From JAVBMC01 sp031552845 (GTDB lineage Bacteria > Verrucomicrobiota > Kiritimatiellia > RFP12 > DVOR01), in the NCBI GenBank assembly GCA_031552845.1, contig JAVBMC010000007.1:1-49745 (forward strand): DNA of 49,745 nt, written 5' to 3'. Position 1 is the stretch's first letter. The number at the start of each line of letters is the position of its first letter. The position numbers and the translations under genes are program-made. Shown piece after piece: positions 8,592 to 16,097 of this stretch. The notes under the pieces are model-generated. The model saw only the letters and a program-made list of their open reading frames with translations, was not told the DNA's origin and searched no databases.

Positions 8592-9791
8592 TTACGCCTC
8601 AGCGTCGAGCAGACGGTCGATGTGGCTCGCGGCGAAGTGTCCTGAGGCGAATGCCCATGTGAGGTTATAACCGCCGCAGGGGGCGTCGAGGTTGACGAGT
8701 TCGCCCGCGCAAGAGATAGTCGGATAACGCTTAAGCTGCAGGGTGCGGGGGTTGAGCTCCGCAAGGTCAACCCCGCCGCGAGTCAGCATCGCTTTGTCCC
8801 ACCCCTCGTTACCAGTGATCGGGATCGGCAGGGCGGTGAGATTCGTGACCAGTGCCTTGGCCTGTGCGCCGGTCAAGCGGGCACAGGTGGTGTTGGCCGG
8901 GACGTTCGAGAGCTCGAGCAGAAATTCCACATAACGCTTGGGAAAGCACGCCGCAAGGCGCGTGAAGAGCAGGGCGGAACCGTACCTCTTGCGGTCGGTA
9001 TCAAGGCGTTGCGTCCACGCGGCGGCATCGGTCTCGGCATCAGCTGCGAGGTAGAGCATGCCATGCCTGCCCGCACAGACTGTGCCGGAGATTGTGAGCA
9101 CGGCAGGACCGCTGATGCCTTTGTGAGTAAAGAGAATGCTGCCGGAGGCTTCGGTTTTGCCATAACGCAACGCGGCGTTGGGCAGGGAGAGCCCGGCAAG
9201 GGAACTGATCCACGGTGCATTTGAAAGCAACGGCACCACTGCCGGCGTGGGTGGAATCAGGTTGATGCCCAGCGGTTCGAGCAGTGCATAGCCCGATCCA
9301 TCCGAACCGAGTGTGGGATAACTGCGCCCCCCGCTGGTGAGCAGGATGTGACGGGCGGTGAAGTTTTCGCCGTTGGCGGTGACGCTGTTGGGAGTGATTT
9401 GCGTGACGGAAGAGCTCAGACGGGTCTCGGCAGTGATGCCGCGTTGCAGGGCATTCAGAACAGATTGTGCCCTTTGGCTGACGGGATAGACGCAATCATC
9501 GTCTTCCACTTGGGTCGGGGTGCCGCGCTCGGCCAGCCAATCGCGGACCGCCGCAGGCGGAAAGGCGCGGATGACTTGCCGCATAAAGGGGGCCTCTTTG
9601 CCGAACACTTTTAGGATAGCCTCGGGGTCGGCCTCGTGGGTTACATTACAACGTCCCCCGCCCGTGGCGAGAATCTTCACGCCAAGGTGCGGCATACGGT
9701 CAAGCAGCAACACGCGACGGCGATGCAAAACCTGCGCGGCGATGAGTCCCGAAGCTCCCCCGCCAACGATAATCACATCATAATCAGACAT
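8592..9791 (-). CDS. HI0933/BaiN-family flavoprotein (FAD-dependent oxidoreductase)
   Basis: This is a 399-aa protein from the ATG at 9791, where YDVIIVGGGASG gives an N-terminal FAD-binding Rossmann fold at once; the frame stays open upstream, but without a better start. The motif ATGGGRCNVT, typical of the HI0933/YhiN (TIGR00275) family, follows at about residue 47. The C-terminus (GGVDLAELNPRTLQ, GELVNLDAPCGGYNLTWAFASG) also fits the family. One characterised relative, BaiN, reduces bile acids in clostridia, but most members are of unknown function, so no substrate is assigned. It is separated from trpS by 114 nt. Confidence 0.9.
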   Translation of the reverse strand: MSDYDVIIVGGGASGLIAAQVLHRRRVLLLDRMPHLGVKILATGGGRCNVTHEADPEAILKVFGKEAPFMRQVIRAFPPAAVRDWLAERGTPTQVEDDDCVYPVSQRAQSVLNALQRGITAETRLSSSVTQITPNSVTANGENFTARHILLTSGGRSYPTLGSDGSGYALLEPLGINLIPPTPAVVPLLSNAPWISSLAGLSLPNAALRYGKTEASGSILFTHKGISGPAVLTISGTVCAGRHGMLYLAADAETDAAAWTQRLDTDRKRYGSALLFTRLAACFPKRYVEFLLELSNVPANTTCARLTGAQAKALVTNLTALPIPITGNEGWDKAMLTRGGVDLAELNPRTLQLKRYPTISCAGELVNLDAPCGGYNLTWAFASGHFAASHIDRLLDAEA

Positions 9792-9913
9792 AGGGCACAC
9801 TATAGTAAGTACGGGCATTGCTGGCAAGGAAAAACAGTTAGGGGAGAGGAGGACGAATATCCACGAGGAGGTTTCATGCGGCAACGTAGAGTGTGCCGAG
9901 GAGGGAAAAAAGG

Positions 9914-9956
9914 TTGACGCGATGCGGCGCGTTCGGTGAGCCTACCCTACCTGAAG
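9914..9956 (+). repeat. Dispersed repeat, family C copy
   Basis: The sequence TTGACGCGATGCGGC is followed by a TCGGTGAGCC block and CTACCCTACCT. The same order of blocks, with small changes, occurs at 33339-33379, and the first block alone occurs at 28077-28092 and 33281-33292. Confidence 0.6.
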
Positions 9957-10025
9957 ATATTCCGAACGTTCTCAAGAGCCGGGCAATTTTGATCTGTTGT
10001 GGAAAAGAGACGCGTGTGCTTCCAT

Positions 10026-10049
10026 TTTGTGAGCTTGTAAGCTCACAAA
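10026..10049. repeat. Perfect 24-bp palindrome, operator-like
   Basis: TTTGTGAGCTT (10026-10036) and AAGCTCACAAA (10039-10049) are exact reverse complements with a 2-nt centre. It could be a binding site for a dimeric regulator of the genes from 10235 on. It could also form a short hairpin, but no T-run follows, so it is not a standard terminator. Confidence 0.5.
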
Positions 10050-10159
10050 CAACAAACGCCTATTACAGAAAGTTATTCGGGGCATTGAAATGAAGCTTCG
10101 TACGATGTGAATAATCGATAACGCCACTAAAAGAATTATTTTGCGGAGTAAGTTCGGTC

Positions 10160-10188
10160 TTGCCTTACCCGAAATATAGGAGTATCAT
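10160..10188 (+). promoter_or_regulatory. Promoter for the 10235 membrane-protein islet
   Basis: TTGCCT (10160-10165) and TATCAT (10183-10188) are separated by 17 nt, a good sigma-70-type arrangement. It lies 46 nt before the ATG at 10235, which has an AGAGGTG ribosome binding site. Confidence 0.55.
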
Positions 10189-10234
10189 GGTACCGCTTTC
10201 TTGAGGGAATGGGCACTTTGAGCAGAGGTGTTTT

Positions 10235-10840
10235 ATGATTGGATTGTTATATTGGGGAATCGTGGCGGTTTTATTTTTCTTGGCGTTGTCGTCCCCGAGG
10301 TATAAGAAGTTGAGAACAGGGGCTGGATATCTTTTGGTGGTGGTGTTGATAGCTGGTTTTGGTTTTGTTTCTTGGGCATCGTTTCAGCCTGTAGCCATTG
10401 ATATTAAACCATCGGGGATGGATGAACAGTCTGTGTTTTGCCAGGCGTTTGATTTACCCGCGCGGTACGTGGTGTTTGAGCATATCGGAGTACTTTCTGG
10501 TAATGGGACTACACTGTTTATGAAAGGATCTGTTCTGAAGAACGATTTGCCAGAGTTTCTCAAGGAATTTTCCTCCGTGTGGACTGAGACTATCGCTCTT
10601 GATAGGGTTCAGTCATATCCAAGCCGCTTTCCGTGGCATTCATGGCCTACGAATCTTGTTTTGGAGGCGAGAGAAATCCCGGGGCGTTATGCGAAGCTGG
10701 CTGTGCTGAAAGCTTCGAATGATGTGCATCGTGTGTTTGGGATTTCTGATGGAGAGACGAATGAACTTTCAAAGGAGTTGTGGGATGTCGTGAACAGAGC
10801 GTATGAAAAACAGAATCAAAGGCGAGGATGGTTTAGATAG
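10235..10840 (+). CDS. Membrane-anchored hypothetical protein
   Basis: This 201-aa protein has two N-terminal hydrophobic segments (about residues 3-18 and 31-50), then a soluble domain of about 150 residues that would sit outside the cytosol or in the periplasm depending on topology. The ribosome binding site AGAGGTG fits the ATG. Composition is AT-richer than the flanking housekeeping genes. No known family is recognised. It is first in a small + strand cluster with 10878 and 11019. Confidence 0.75.
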   Translation: MIGLLYWGIVAVLFFLALSSPRYKKLRTGAGYLLVVVLIAGFGFVSWASFQPVAIDIKPSGMDEQSVFCQAFDLPARYVVFEHIGVLSGNGTTLFMKGSVLKNDLPEFLKEFSSVWTETIALDRVQSYPSRFPWHSWPTNLVLEAREIPGRYAKLAVLKASNDVHRVFGISDGETNELSKELWDVVNRAYEKQNQRRGWFR

Positions 10841-10877
10841 GGGGAGGCGTCTTGATTGTTCTATTGAAGGGTGAGGT

Positions 10878-10991
10878 ATGACCACATTTTATGTTCTTTG
10901 TTGTGGTGTCTTTGCGGTGTTGCTCTTGGCGGCGTATTGGTTGCGGCAATACAGGTTGGCATACAAGGTTTCGCCGCTCGAGGATTACTAA
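10878..10991 (+). CDS. 37-aa single-pass membrane peptide
   Basis: ATG at 10878 is preceded by GGGTGAGGT, a good ribosome binding site, and the frame ends with TAA at 10989-10991. The peptide begins MTTFYVLCCGVFAVLLLAAYW, a typical transmembrane helix, followed by RQYRLAYK and an acidic end (LEDY). It sits 37 nt after one membrane-protein gene and 27 nt before another, in the same orientation. The form (one helix, then a basic anchor) is like small membrane regulators or toxin peptides, but function is unknown. Confidence 0.5.
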   Translation: MTTFYVLCCGVFAVLLLAAYWLRQYRLAYKVSPLEDY

Positions 10992-11018
10992 TGATGTTAT
11001 TATCTTGATGAGTTTGCT

Positions 11019-11336
11019 ATGAGTGATTGGTTTTATCTTGTTTACTTTGTTTTTGTTGCAGGCATCTTTGTTGTATACATTTGGTGGAAGCAGCGGTGCC
11101 GACGACGGATGTCGATTACGGATAGGATTAATCTTGAATCTAAGCGTCGGGAGTGGTTGGAGGGGAATTCATGGTCTGCGCGTTTGTATCGTTGGTGGCC
11201 GTGGATTCTCGCGGTGTTAATGGGTATCAATATGCTGATGGATATTAAAGCGCTGCGGGCGAATCAGCTTCCGCGGGATGATCAGAAGCAAGTGGAAGTG
11301 ATGTCTGAAGAAATACACAATGACTTGGATCGGTGA
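11019..11336 (+). CDS. Small two-helix membrane protein, unknown
   Basis: This 105-aa protein has a transmembrane helix at about residues 4-22, a strongly basic loop (KQRCRRRMSITDR), a second helix at about 58-75 preceded by RLYRWWPW, and an acidic hydrophilic tail. The start ATG has only a weak ribosome binding site. It ends 28 nt before a bidirectional terminator. No family is recognised. Confidence 0.65.
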   Translation: MSDWFYLVYFVFVAGIFVVYIWWKQRCRRRMSITDRINLESKRREWLEGNSWSARLYRWWPWILAVLMGINMLMDIKALRANQLPRDDQKQVEVMSEEIHNDLDR

Positions 11337-11364
11337 GACAGGTTGCTCTGTCCCCTTCAATATG

Positions 11365-11399
11365 AAAAAGTCCCTCGAGCTGGTGCTTGGGGGACTTTT
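11365..11399. terminator. Bidirectional rho-independent terminator
   Basis: AAAAAGTCCC..GAGC and GCTT..GGGACTTTT form a stem of about 15 pairs with three central mismatches, with A- and T-runs on the two sides. It separates the + strand membrane-protein islet from the convergent UPF0210 gene and can end transcription from both. Confidence 0.75.
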
Positions 11400-11425
11400 G
11401 GTAATTGGTGGCTTGCGGTTTATAT

Positions 11426-12799
11426 TTAATTGAGCAGGCTGTGGATGGGTGCGGGGATGTGGCCGCCACGGTTGATGAAGGTTGAAGCGCCGTGGGGGCT
11501 GGCGGGTTGGACGACGGTGCCGCCGCCGAAGAGTCCGCCGAAGTCGACGGCATCGCCGACTTTGGAGTCGGGGAGGGGGATGACGCGGACGCCGGTGGTT
11601 TTGCGGCTGGAGACGCCGATAGCGGCTTCGTCGAGGATGATGCCGGCTATTGTGTCGGCTGTGGTGTCGCCGGGCAACAGAATCATATCGAGGCCGACGG
11701 AGCAGACTGCTGTCATGGCTTCGAGTTTTTCGAGGGTGAGGGTACCGGCGGTAACGGCTTCGGAGAGGGCGTGGTCTTCCATCACGGGGATGAAGGCGCC
11801 GGAGAGTCCGCCGACGGCTGAGGAGGCGAAGGAGCCGCCTTTTTTGACGGCGTCGTTGAGCATCATGACGGCGGCGGTGGTGCCGGGGGCGCCGATCTTT
11901 TCGATGCCGAGGACTTGGTAGATTTCGCCGACGCTGTCGCCGACGCGGGGGGTGGGGGCGAGGGAGAGGTCGACGATGCCGAAGGGGATGTTTTCGCGTT
12001 CGGCGACGTCGCGGCCGATGAGTTCGCCGGTGCGAGTGACGCGGTAGGCGGTGTGTTTGATCTGTTCGGCGACTTCGTCGAGGGTGGCGCCGGGGTTGGT
12101 GCGCAGGAGCTGTTCAATGGCGCGTTTGACGACGCCGGGGCCGCTGACGCCGACGTTGATGACGCACTCGGGTTCACCGGGGCCGAGCATGGCACCGGCC
12201 ATGAAGGGGTTGTCTTCGGGCATGTTGGCGAAGACGACAATCTTGGCGCAGCCGAAGCCGCGGATATGGCGGCTGTCGGCGGAGGCTTGGATGATTTGTT
12301 TGGAGATAAGGCGCACGGCATCGACGTTGATGCCGGCGCGGGTGGTGCCGACGTTGATGGAGGCGCAGACGCGGCCGGTTTGGGCGAGGGCTTGGGGGAG
12401 GGATTCGATGAGGACGCGTTCGCCGGGGGTGATGCCTTTTTGGACGAGGGCGGAGAAGCCGCCGAGGAGGTCGATGTTGCAGGCGGCTGCGGCGTCGTCG
12501 AGGACTTTGCAGAGGCGGATGGCGGTTTCGACAGTGTGGCCTTCGAGGAGGATGCTGGCAGGGGAGATGGCGATGCGTTTGTTGACGATGGGGATGCCGT
12601 AGCGTGCGGAGATCTCATCGCAGATGGCGACGTGTTTGCCAGCCTTGGCGAGGATGCGCTCGTAGACGGCTTTGAGCATGGTTTCGGGGTTGCGGTCGGC
12701 ACAGCTGTTGAGGTTGATGCCGAGGGTGACGGTACGGACGTCGAGGTTTTCTTCTTGCACCATGCGGATGGTGGAGAGGATGTCGTTTCTGGAGAGCAT
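11426..12799 (-). CDS. UPF0210 / PFL-family protein (DUF711)
   Basis: This 457-aa protein matches the length and features of the UPF0210 family: N-terminal VQEENLDVRTVTLGINL, a central GCAKIVVFANMPEDNPFMAGA block, and a glycine-rich C-terminal region (FGGLFGGG). The family is distantly related to glycyl-radical-type folds, but its reaction is not established. It follows the ACT-domain gene by 20 nt on the same strand. This ACT (UPF0237) plus UPF0210 pair is conserved in many bacteria. The DNA is extremely GC3-rich, which leaves long open frames on the opposite strand that are not genes. Confidence 0.9.
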   Translation of the reverse strand: MLSRNDILSTIRMVQEENLDVRTVTLGINLNSCADRNPETMLKAVYERILAKAGKHVAICDEISARYGIPIVNKRIAISPASILLEGHTVETAIRLCKVLDDAAAACNIDLLGGFSALVQKGITPGERVLIESLPQALAQTGRVCASINVGTTRAGINVDAVRLISKQIIQASADSRHIRGFGCAKIVVFANMPEDNPFMAGAMLGPGEPECVINVGVSGPGVVKRAIEQLLRTNPGATLDEVAEQIKHTAYRVTRTGELIGRDVAERENIPFGIVDLSLAPTPRVGDSVGEIYQVLGIEKIGAPGTTAAVMMLNDAVKKGGSFASSAVGGLSGAFIPVMEDHALSEAVTAGTLTLEKLEAMTAVCSVGLDMILLPGDTTADTIAGIILDEAAIGVSSRKTTGVRVIPLPDSKVGDAVDFGGLFGGGTVVQPASPHGASTFINRGGHIPAPIHSLLN

Positions 12800-12819
12800 A
12801 GGTTTAAAGGGGGTGGGGG

Positions 12820-13386
12820 TTAGCGGGTGGCGGTGAGTTGTTTGACGGGGCCGATTTCGTTGGTGGCGCGGATGATGTTTTCGTGGTAGAGGTAGGCGTC
12901 GAGGCCGAGCGCGGCCATGCGGGCACGGAAGTCGGCTTGGAGCGCGGGGAGGTCGCTGCCGGGGGGCACGAGGATGCGGGAGGTGTAGAGGATGGCGCCG
13001 TCTTCTTGGCCGACGAGCCAGTCTTCGATGTTGATGCCGCGCTGGCAGAGGAAGTCGCTGATGGCGTGGATGGTGCCGGGTTTATCGGGGCCACGGGTGG
13101 TGGCAATGAACATTTCGCCGGTCTTGGGGGCGGGTGCGGCGAGGGCGGGGCAGGGGAGGATGCTGACGGCGGCATCGGAGCCGAGGGCTTTGGCGAAGGC
13201 TTGGCGCAGGGCGTCAGCAGTGGTGCCGTCGGGGTGCTGGCTGATGAAGGTGAGGTTGAAAAAGCCGCCGACGATTGTTTGGCGGATGGCGTCGATGTTG
13301 CCGTGGTGGTCAACGATGACTTGGGTGATGTCGCGCAGCAGGCCGGTACGGTCGGGCGCGAGAATGGAGAGGGTGTACAGTTCCAT
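12820..13386 (-). CDS. Double ACT-domain protein (UPF0237 / GcvR-like)
   Basis: From the ATG at 13386 this gives 188 aa. The first ACT domain (about residues 3-75) begins YTLSILAPDRTGLLRDITQVI and the second (about 92-165) begins FIATTRGPDKPGTIHAISDFL. ACT domains bind amino acids or similar small ligands. The frame is open further upstream, but those residues are unlike the family, so the shorter start is preferred. No good Shine-Dalgarno is visible. It lies between mreB (65 nt) and the UPF0210 gene (20 nt), all on the minus strand, and probably works with the latter. Confidence 0.87.
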   Translation of the reverse strand: MELYTLSILAPDRTGLLRDITQVIVDHHGNIDAIRQTIVGGFFNLTFISQHPDGTTADALRQAFAKALGSDAAVSILPCPALAAPAPKTGEMFIATTRGPDKPGTIHAISDFLCQRGINIEDWLVGQEDGAILYTSRILVPPGSDLPALQADFRARMAALGLDAYLYHENIIRATNEIGPVKQLTATR

Positions 13387-13451
13387 AGGAGTAGAAACGG
13401 GTTTGTGCCGGAGGTGTTCCGGGCGTGGTGGCGGGGTGTTGCGCGCCGGGG

Positions 13452-14468
13452 TTAGCGGGTGCGCTTGAGGAGGACGTCCAAGTTGTCGAGCATCACGCCG
13501 GTGCCCATGGCGACAGCGTCTAACGGCTTGTCTGCGAGGGTGACGGGGAGGCCGGTTTGGGCGGCGATGAGTTTGTCGAGTCCGCGGAGCATTGCGCTGC
13601 CGCCGGAGAGCACCATGCCGCGGTCGACGAGGTCGGCGGAGAGTTCCGGCGGACATTTTTCGAGGGTGATGCGGATGGCGTCGGCAATTGCAGAGACGGG
13701 TTCCTGCAGTGCCTCGCGGATTTCTTCGGAGGTGATGAGGAGGGTCTTGGGGAGGCCGGCGACGAGGTCGCGGCCTTTGACGGCCATGGATGTTTCTTCG
13801 CCGACGGGGTAGGCGGAGCCGATGGTGATTTTGATGTTTTCCGCGGTGCGTTCACCGATCATGAGGTTGTAGACGCGGCGGAGGTATTGGATGATGCATT
13901 CGTCCATCGTATCGCCGCCGACGCGTACGCTGCGGGCGTAGACGATGCCGGAGAGGGAGATGAGGGCGATTTCGCAGGTGCCGCCGCCGATATCAACGAT
14001 GAGGTTGCCGGAGGGGTCGTCTACGGGGAGGCCAACGCCGACGGCGGCGGCCATGGGTTCTTCGACAAGGGCGACGTAGCCGGCGCCGGCTTGGCGGGCG
14101 GCTTCGCGCACGGCGCGGCGTTCGACGGTGGTGATTTCACTGGGGACGGCAATCACGACGCGGGGGCGCAGGAGGCGGCGGCCGTGGGCTTTGTGGATGA
14201 AATACTGGATCATCTTCTGGGTGATGTCGAAGTCGGCAATCACACCGGATTTCATGGGGCGCAGGGCGACGATGTTGCCGGGGGTGCGGCCGAGCATGAG
14301 TTTGGCTTCTTCACCGACAGCGAGGATCTGCTTGGTGCCTTCGTTGACGGCGACGACGGAGGGTTCGCAGATGACGACGCCGCGGTCTTTGACGAAGACG
14401 AGCGTGTTTGCCGTTCCGAGGTCGATTCCGATGTCACTTGATAGCCAACTCTTCAATTTAGAGAACAT
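13452..14468 (-). CDS. mreB: Rod-shape-determining protein MreB (actin homologue)
   Basis: MreB forms membrane-bound filaments that guide lateral cell-wall synthesis. The protein has 338 aa, the usual length. Phosphate-1 motif GIDLGTANTLVF lies at about residues 14-25, phosphate-2 in NLIVDIGGGTCEIALIS near 164-180, and the adenosine motif in GMVLSGGSAMLRGLD near 287-301. A short N-terminal stretch rich in Phe, Leu and Trp (MFSKLKSWL) suits membrane attachment. No mreC/mreD follows; the next genes are the ACT and UPF0210 pair. A TAAAAT hexamer lies 8 nt before the start on the minus strand. Confidence 0.96.
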   Translation of the reverse strand: MFSKLKSWLSSDIGIDLGTANTLVFVKDRGVVICEPSVVAVNEGTKQILAVGEEAKLMLGRTPGNIVALRPMKSGVIADFDITQKMIQYFIHKAHGRRLLRPRVVIAVPSEITTVERRAVREAARQAGAGYVALVEEPMAAAVGVGLPVDDPSGNLIVDIGGGTCEIALISLSGIVYARSVRVGGDTMDECIIQYLRRVYNLMIGERTAENIKITIGSAYPVGEETSMAVKGRDLVAGLPKTLLITSEEIREALQEPVSAIADAIRITLEKCPPELSADLVDRGMVLSGGSAMLRGLDKLIAAQTGLPVTLADKPLDAVAMGTGVMLDNLDVLLKRTR

Positions 14469-14728
14469 ACCCTATTTTATCCTGTCGTTAATGCAAAGGC
14501 CGCACGCGTGTACAAGTACACCGCCCCAGTATGCCGTATTTAGGGCATTTTTGCAAGCCTAAAGCATCCTTAATAGTACGTATTTTGAGGACAGCGGGTG
14601 GGCGAGGGCGTGACGAGGGGCTGATTCGGCTGGAGGTGTTGTTTCATCTGTTTTCTTTGAAAGCGTTGTTTTCAGGCTTTCGTGCTTTGCTCGGTGAAGT
14701 TTTTTGTGGCGGGCTTCAGAGCGTGCGG

Positions 14729-14920
14729 CGTCCCATAATCGGAACGACGGACGTCCCACCAACACCTCGCAGGTGCTACCACCGAGGGGGTGTGAGTGCT
14801 CCGTGCTCTACCCCGTGCCTGCTACCATCGATACCCCCTGAGTGCTACCACTCATATCCCGCGGATGCTACCACTGATGGACTGCCGCTGCTACCACTTA
14901 CGGGGTATCGATGGTAGCAG
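14729..14920. repeat. Array of about eight 22-23-nt units with a conserved core and variable remainder
   Basis: Units begin at 14729, 14751, 14774, 14797, 14820, 14843, 14866 and 14889, so the period is 22 and then exactly 23 nt. The core is TGCTACCAC in the units at 14774, 14843, 14866 and 14889, TGCTACCAT at 14820, TGCTCCGTG at 14797, and a related CGTCCCA form in the first two. The other 14 nt of each unit differ. A perfect 19-bp inverted repeat, CTGCTACCATCGATACCCC (14819-14837) and its complement (14902-14920), encloses two units and closes the array. The 23-nt period rules out a coding repeat, and units are too short for CRISPR. Confidence 0.75.
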
Positions 14921-15119
14921 CGACGAGCTGGAGGTGGCGGCATCGACGGACCCTTTGTCGGCCGAGCATCGCACCCATCGCAAGGCTGGATGCCCCTTTT
15001 GACCTGTTTTTGCCTGTCGGAGCGAGGGGAAGCTCGGCGGGCAAACGCTGCCTGCAAATGGAGGTTTTTTTAGGGATGTAGCGGAGCAGGTGGGAGGGAG
15101 TGCGGCTGTGATTTTTGGC

Positions 15120-15149
15120 TTGCTAATGGTCGTTTTGCTGTGCTATAGT
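15120..15149 (+). promoter_or_regulatory. Promoter giving a nearly leaderless transcript
   Basis: TTGCTA (15120-15125) and TATAGT (15144-15149) are separated by 18 nt, with an extended -10 TGC before TATAGT. The ATG at 15156 is only 6 nt after the -10 hexamer, so an mRNA from this promoter would have almost no 5' leader. Confidence 0.55.
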
Positions 15150-15155
15150 ACGCCT

Positions 15156-16052
15156 ATGCGTGCTTTTATATTTTTCATGTGGGCGGGATTGGCCGTGGGA
15201 GCCGCACTGGCGGTGCCGGTGGCGTCCAAGACTTACACCGTCAAGCCGTTTGAACATTATCAAGCGATTATCGACCGTGCGCCGTTTGGGCCGATGGCTA
15301 AGGATGAGATGATCGGCGGCGATCCTTCGGCGGCGAGCGCTGCCGTGGCGGAGCAGCTGACGAAGGAGCAGGAGATTCTCTCCAAGCAGATTAAGATGTC
15401 GGGAATCACGGTGATGCCGGATGGCGTGGTGGCGGTTGGGTTTTCGGACTTGAGCAGCAATCCGCCGCTGTTTCACTTTCTGCGCGTGGGGGAAAAGCAT
15501 GCCTCCGGCTGGCTGGCGACTGATGCGAGCTACCGCGATGAGTGGGCAACGATTGAGAAGGATGGCGTAGAGGTGACCATTCAGCTGGGCCGGGGCGTGA
15601 TTCCCGGACCGCCGACACAAGAGGATATCGCCGCACGCCGCGCCGCGCTGGCGGAATCGTTGAACCCCAAAGCGTCAAAACCGCAGACTGCGTCGTTGAC
15701 TGATCTCCTTCCAAGCAGTGGCGGTATCAGAACTGGACGTGCGCCGGTAGGTGCTCCGTCCGCAAACCGTCCCGCTGTCACTTCGCCTAATCAACCGGGT
15801 GCCGACGGAAAGCAGCTGTCCTACGCCGAGCGTTTGCGCATGCGTTCCAAAGCGGCGGAAGACGCCAAGCAGGTTGCAGCCCTTACCGCCAAGGCAGAGG
15901 CGGAGAAGAAAATCCGCGATGAAGAAGAAGCCCGTGAACGTGCCGTGAATTTGGAGCTTTTGAAGCGTGGTGTTAAGCCACGATCCGAGATTATCCTGAC
16001 GCCCGAAGAAGACAAGGAGCTTGTCGAACAGGGCGTATTGCCGGCGTCTTGA
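15156..16052 (+). CDS. Exported hypothetical protein with coiled-coil C-terminus
   Basis: The ATG at 15156 gives 298 aa with a signal sequence or N-terminal anchor (MRAFIFFMWAGLAVGAALA). Residues of about 30-150 form a compact domain (YTVKPFEHYQ, GITVMPDGVVAVGFSDL, VEVTIQLGRG) faintly like the periplasmic HR/PilP-type domains of secretion and pilus systems. A Pro/Ser/Ala linker follows, and then a charged helix with heptad character (about 225-270). It is followed by another exported protein. Function is not established; a role in a type II secretion-like or pilus assembly is only a possibility. Confidence 0.75.
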   Translation: MRAFIFFMWAGLAVGAALAVPVASKTYTVKPFEHYQAIIDRAPFGPMAKDEMIGGDPSAASAAVAEQLTKEQEILSKQIKMSGITVMPDGVVAVGFSDLSSNPPLFHFLRVGEKHASGWLATDASYRDEWATIEKDGVEVTIQLGRGVIPGPPTQEDIAARRAALAESLNPKASKPQTASLTDLLPSSGGIRTGRAPVGAPSANRPAVTSPNQPGADGKQLSYAERLRMRSKAAEDAKQVAALTAKAEAEKKIRDEEEARERAVNLELLKRGVKPRSEIILTPEEDKELVEQGVLPAS

Positions 16053-16097
16053 TTCACGCGCCGAAGTTGATTTAATAACACAAGAAGGTTGACAGGT

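Larger units (their letters stand above)
9792..10234. other. Non-coding interval with a dispersed repeat, a palindrome and a promoter
   Basis: No convincing gene is seen. A short frame at 9893-10093 has no ribosome binding site and overlaps a dispersed repeat copy. The interval contains that repeat (9914-9956), a perfect 24-bp palindrome (10026-10049) and a promoter at 10160-10188. It marks the change from GC-rich housekeeping DNA to an AT-richer islet. Confidence 0.6.
14469..15155. other. Long non-coding interval between mreB and the 15156 gene
   Basis: This is the largest non-coding stretch of the first half. Frames in it (for example 14531-14917) have no ribosome binding sites and run across a tandem array, so none is accepted as a gene. 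It holds the array at 14729-14920 and a promoter for the rightward gene at 15120-15149. No tRNA or known RNA is seen. Confidence 0.6.

Noticed and set aside
9893..10093. 66-aa + strand frame
   Set aside because: It overlaps a dispersed repeat and the palindrome, with no ribosome binding site.
11915..12823. 302-aa + strand open frame opposite the UPF0210 gene
   Set aside because: It is a by-product of extreme GC3 on the minus strand. The composition is dominated by Gly, Asp, Ala and Val, and there is no ribosome binding site or family match.
13557..14441. 294-aa + strand open frame opposite mreB
   Set aside because: Same GC3 effect; the conserved MreB frame explains the sequence.
14531..14917. 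128-aa + strand frame in the mreB upstream interval
   Set aside because: It runs through the 23-nt repeat array. The repeat period is not a multiple of three, so the Cys-Tyr-His-like words it creates are accidental.
14729..14920. CRISPR array
   Set aside because: The constant part is only about 9 nt and the variable part 14 nt, much shorter than CRISPR repeats and spacers, and no cas genes are present.
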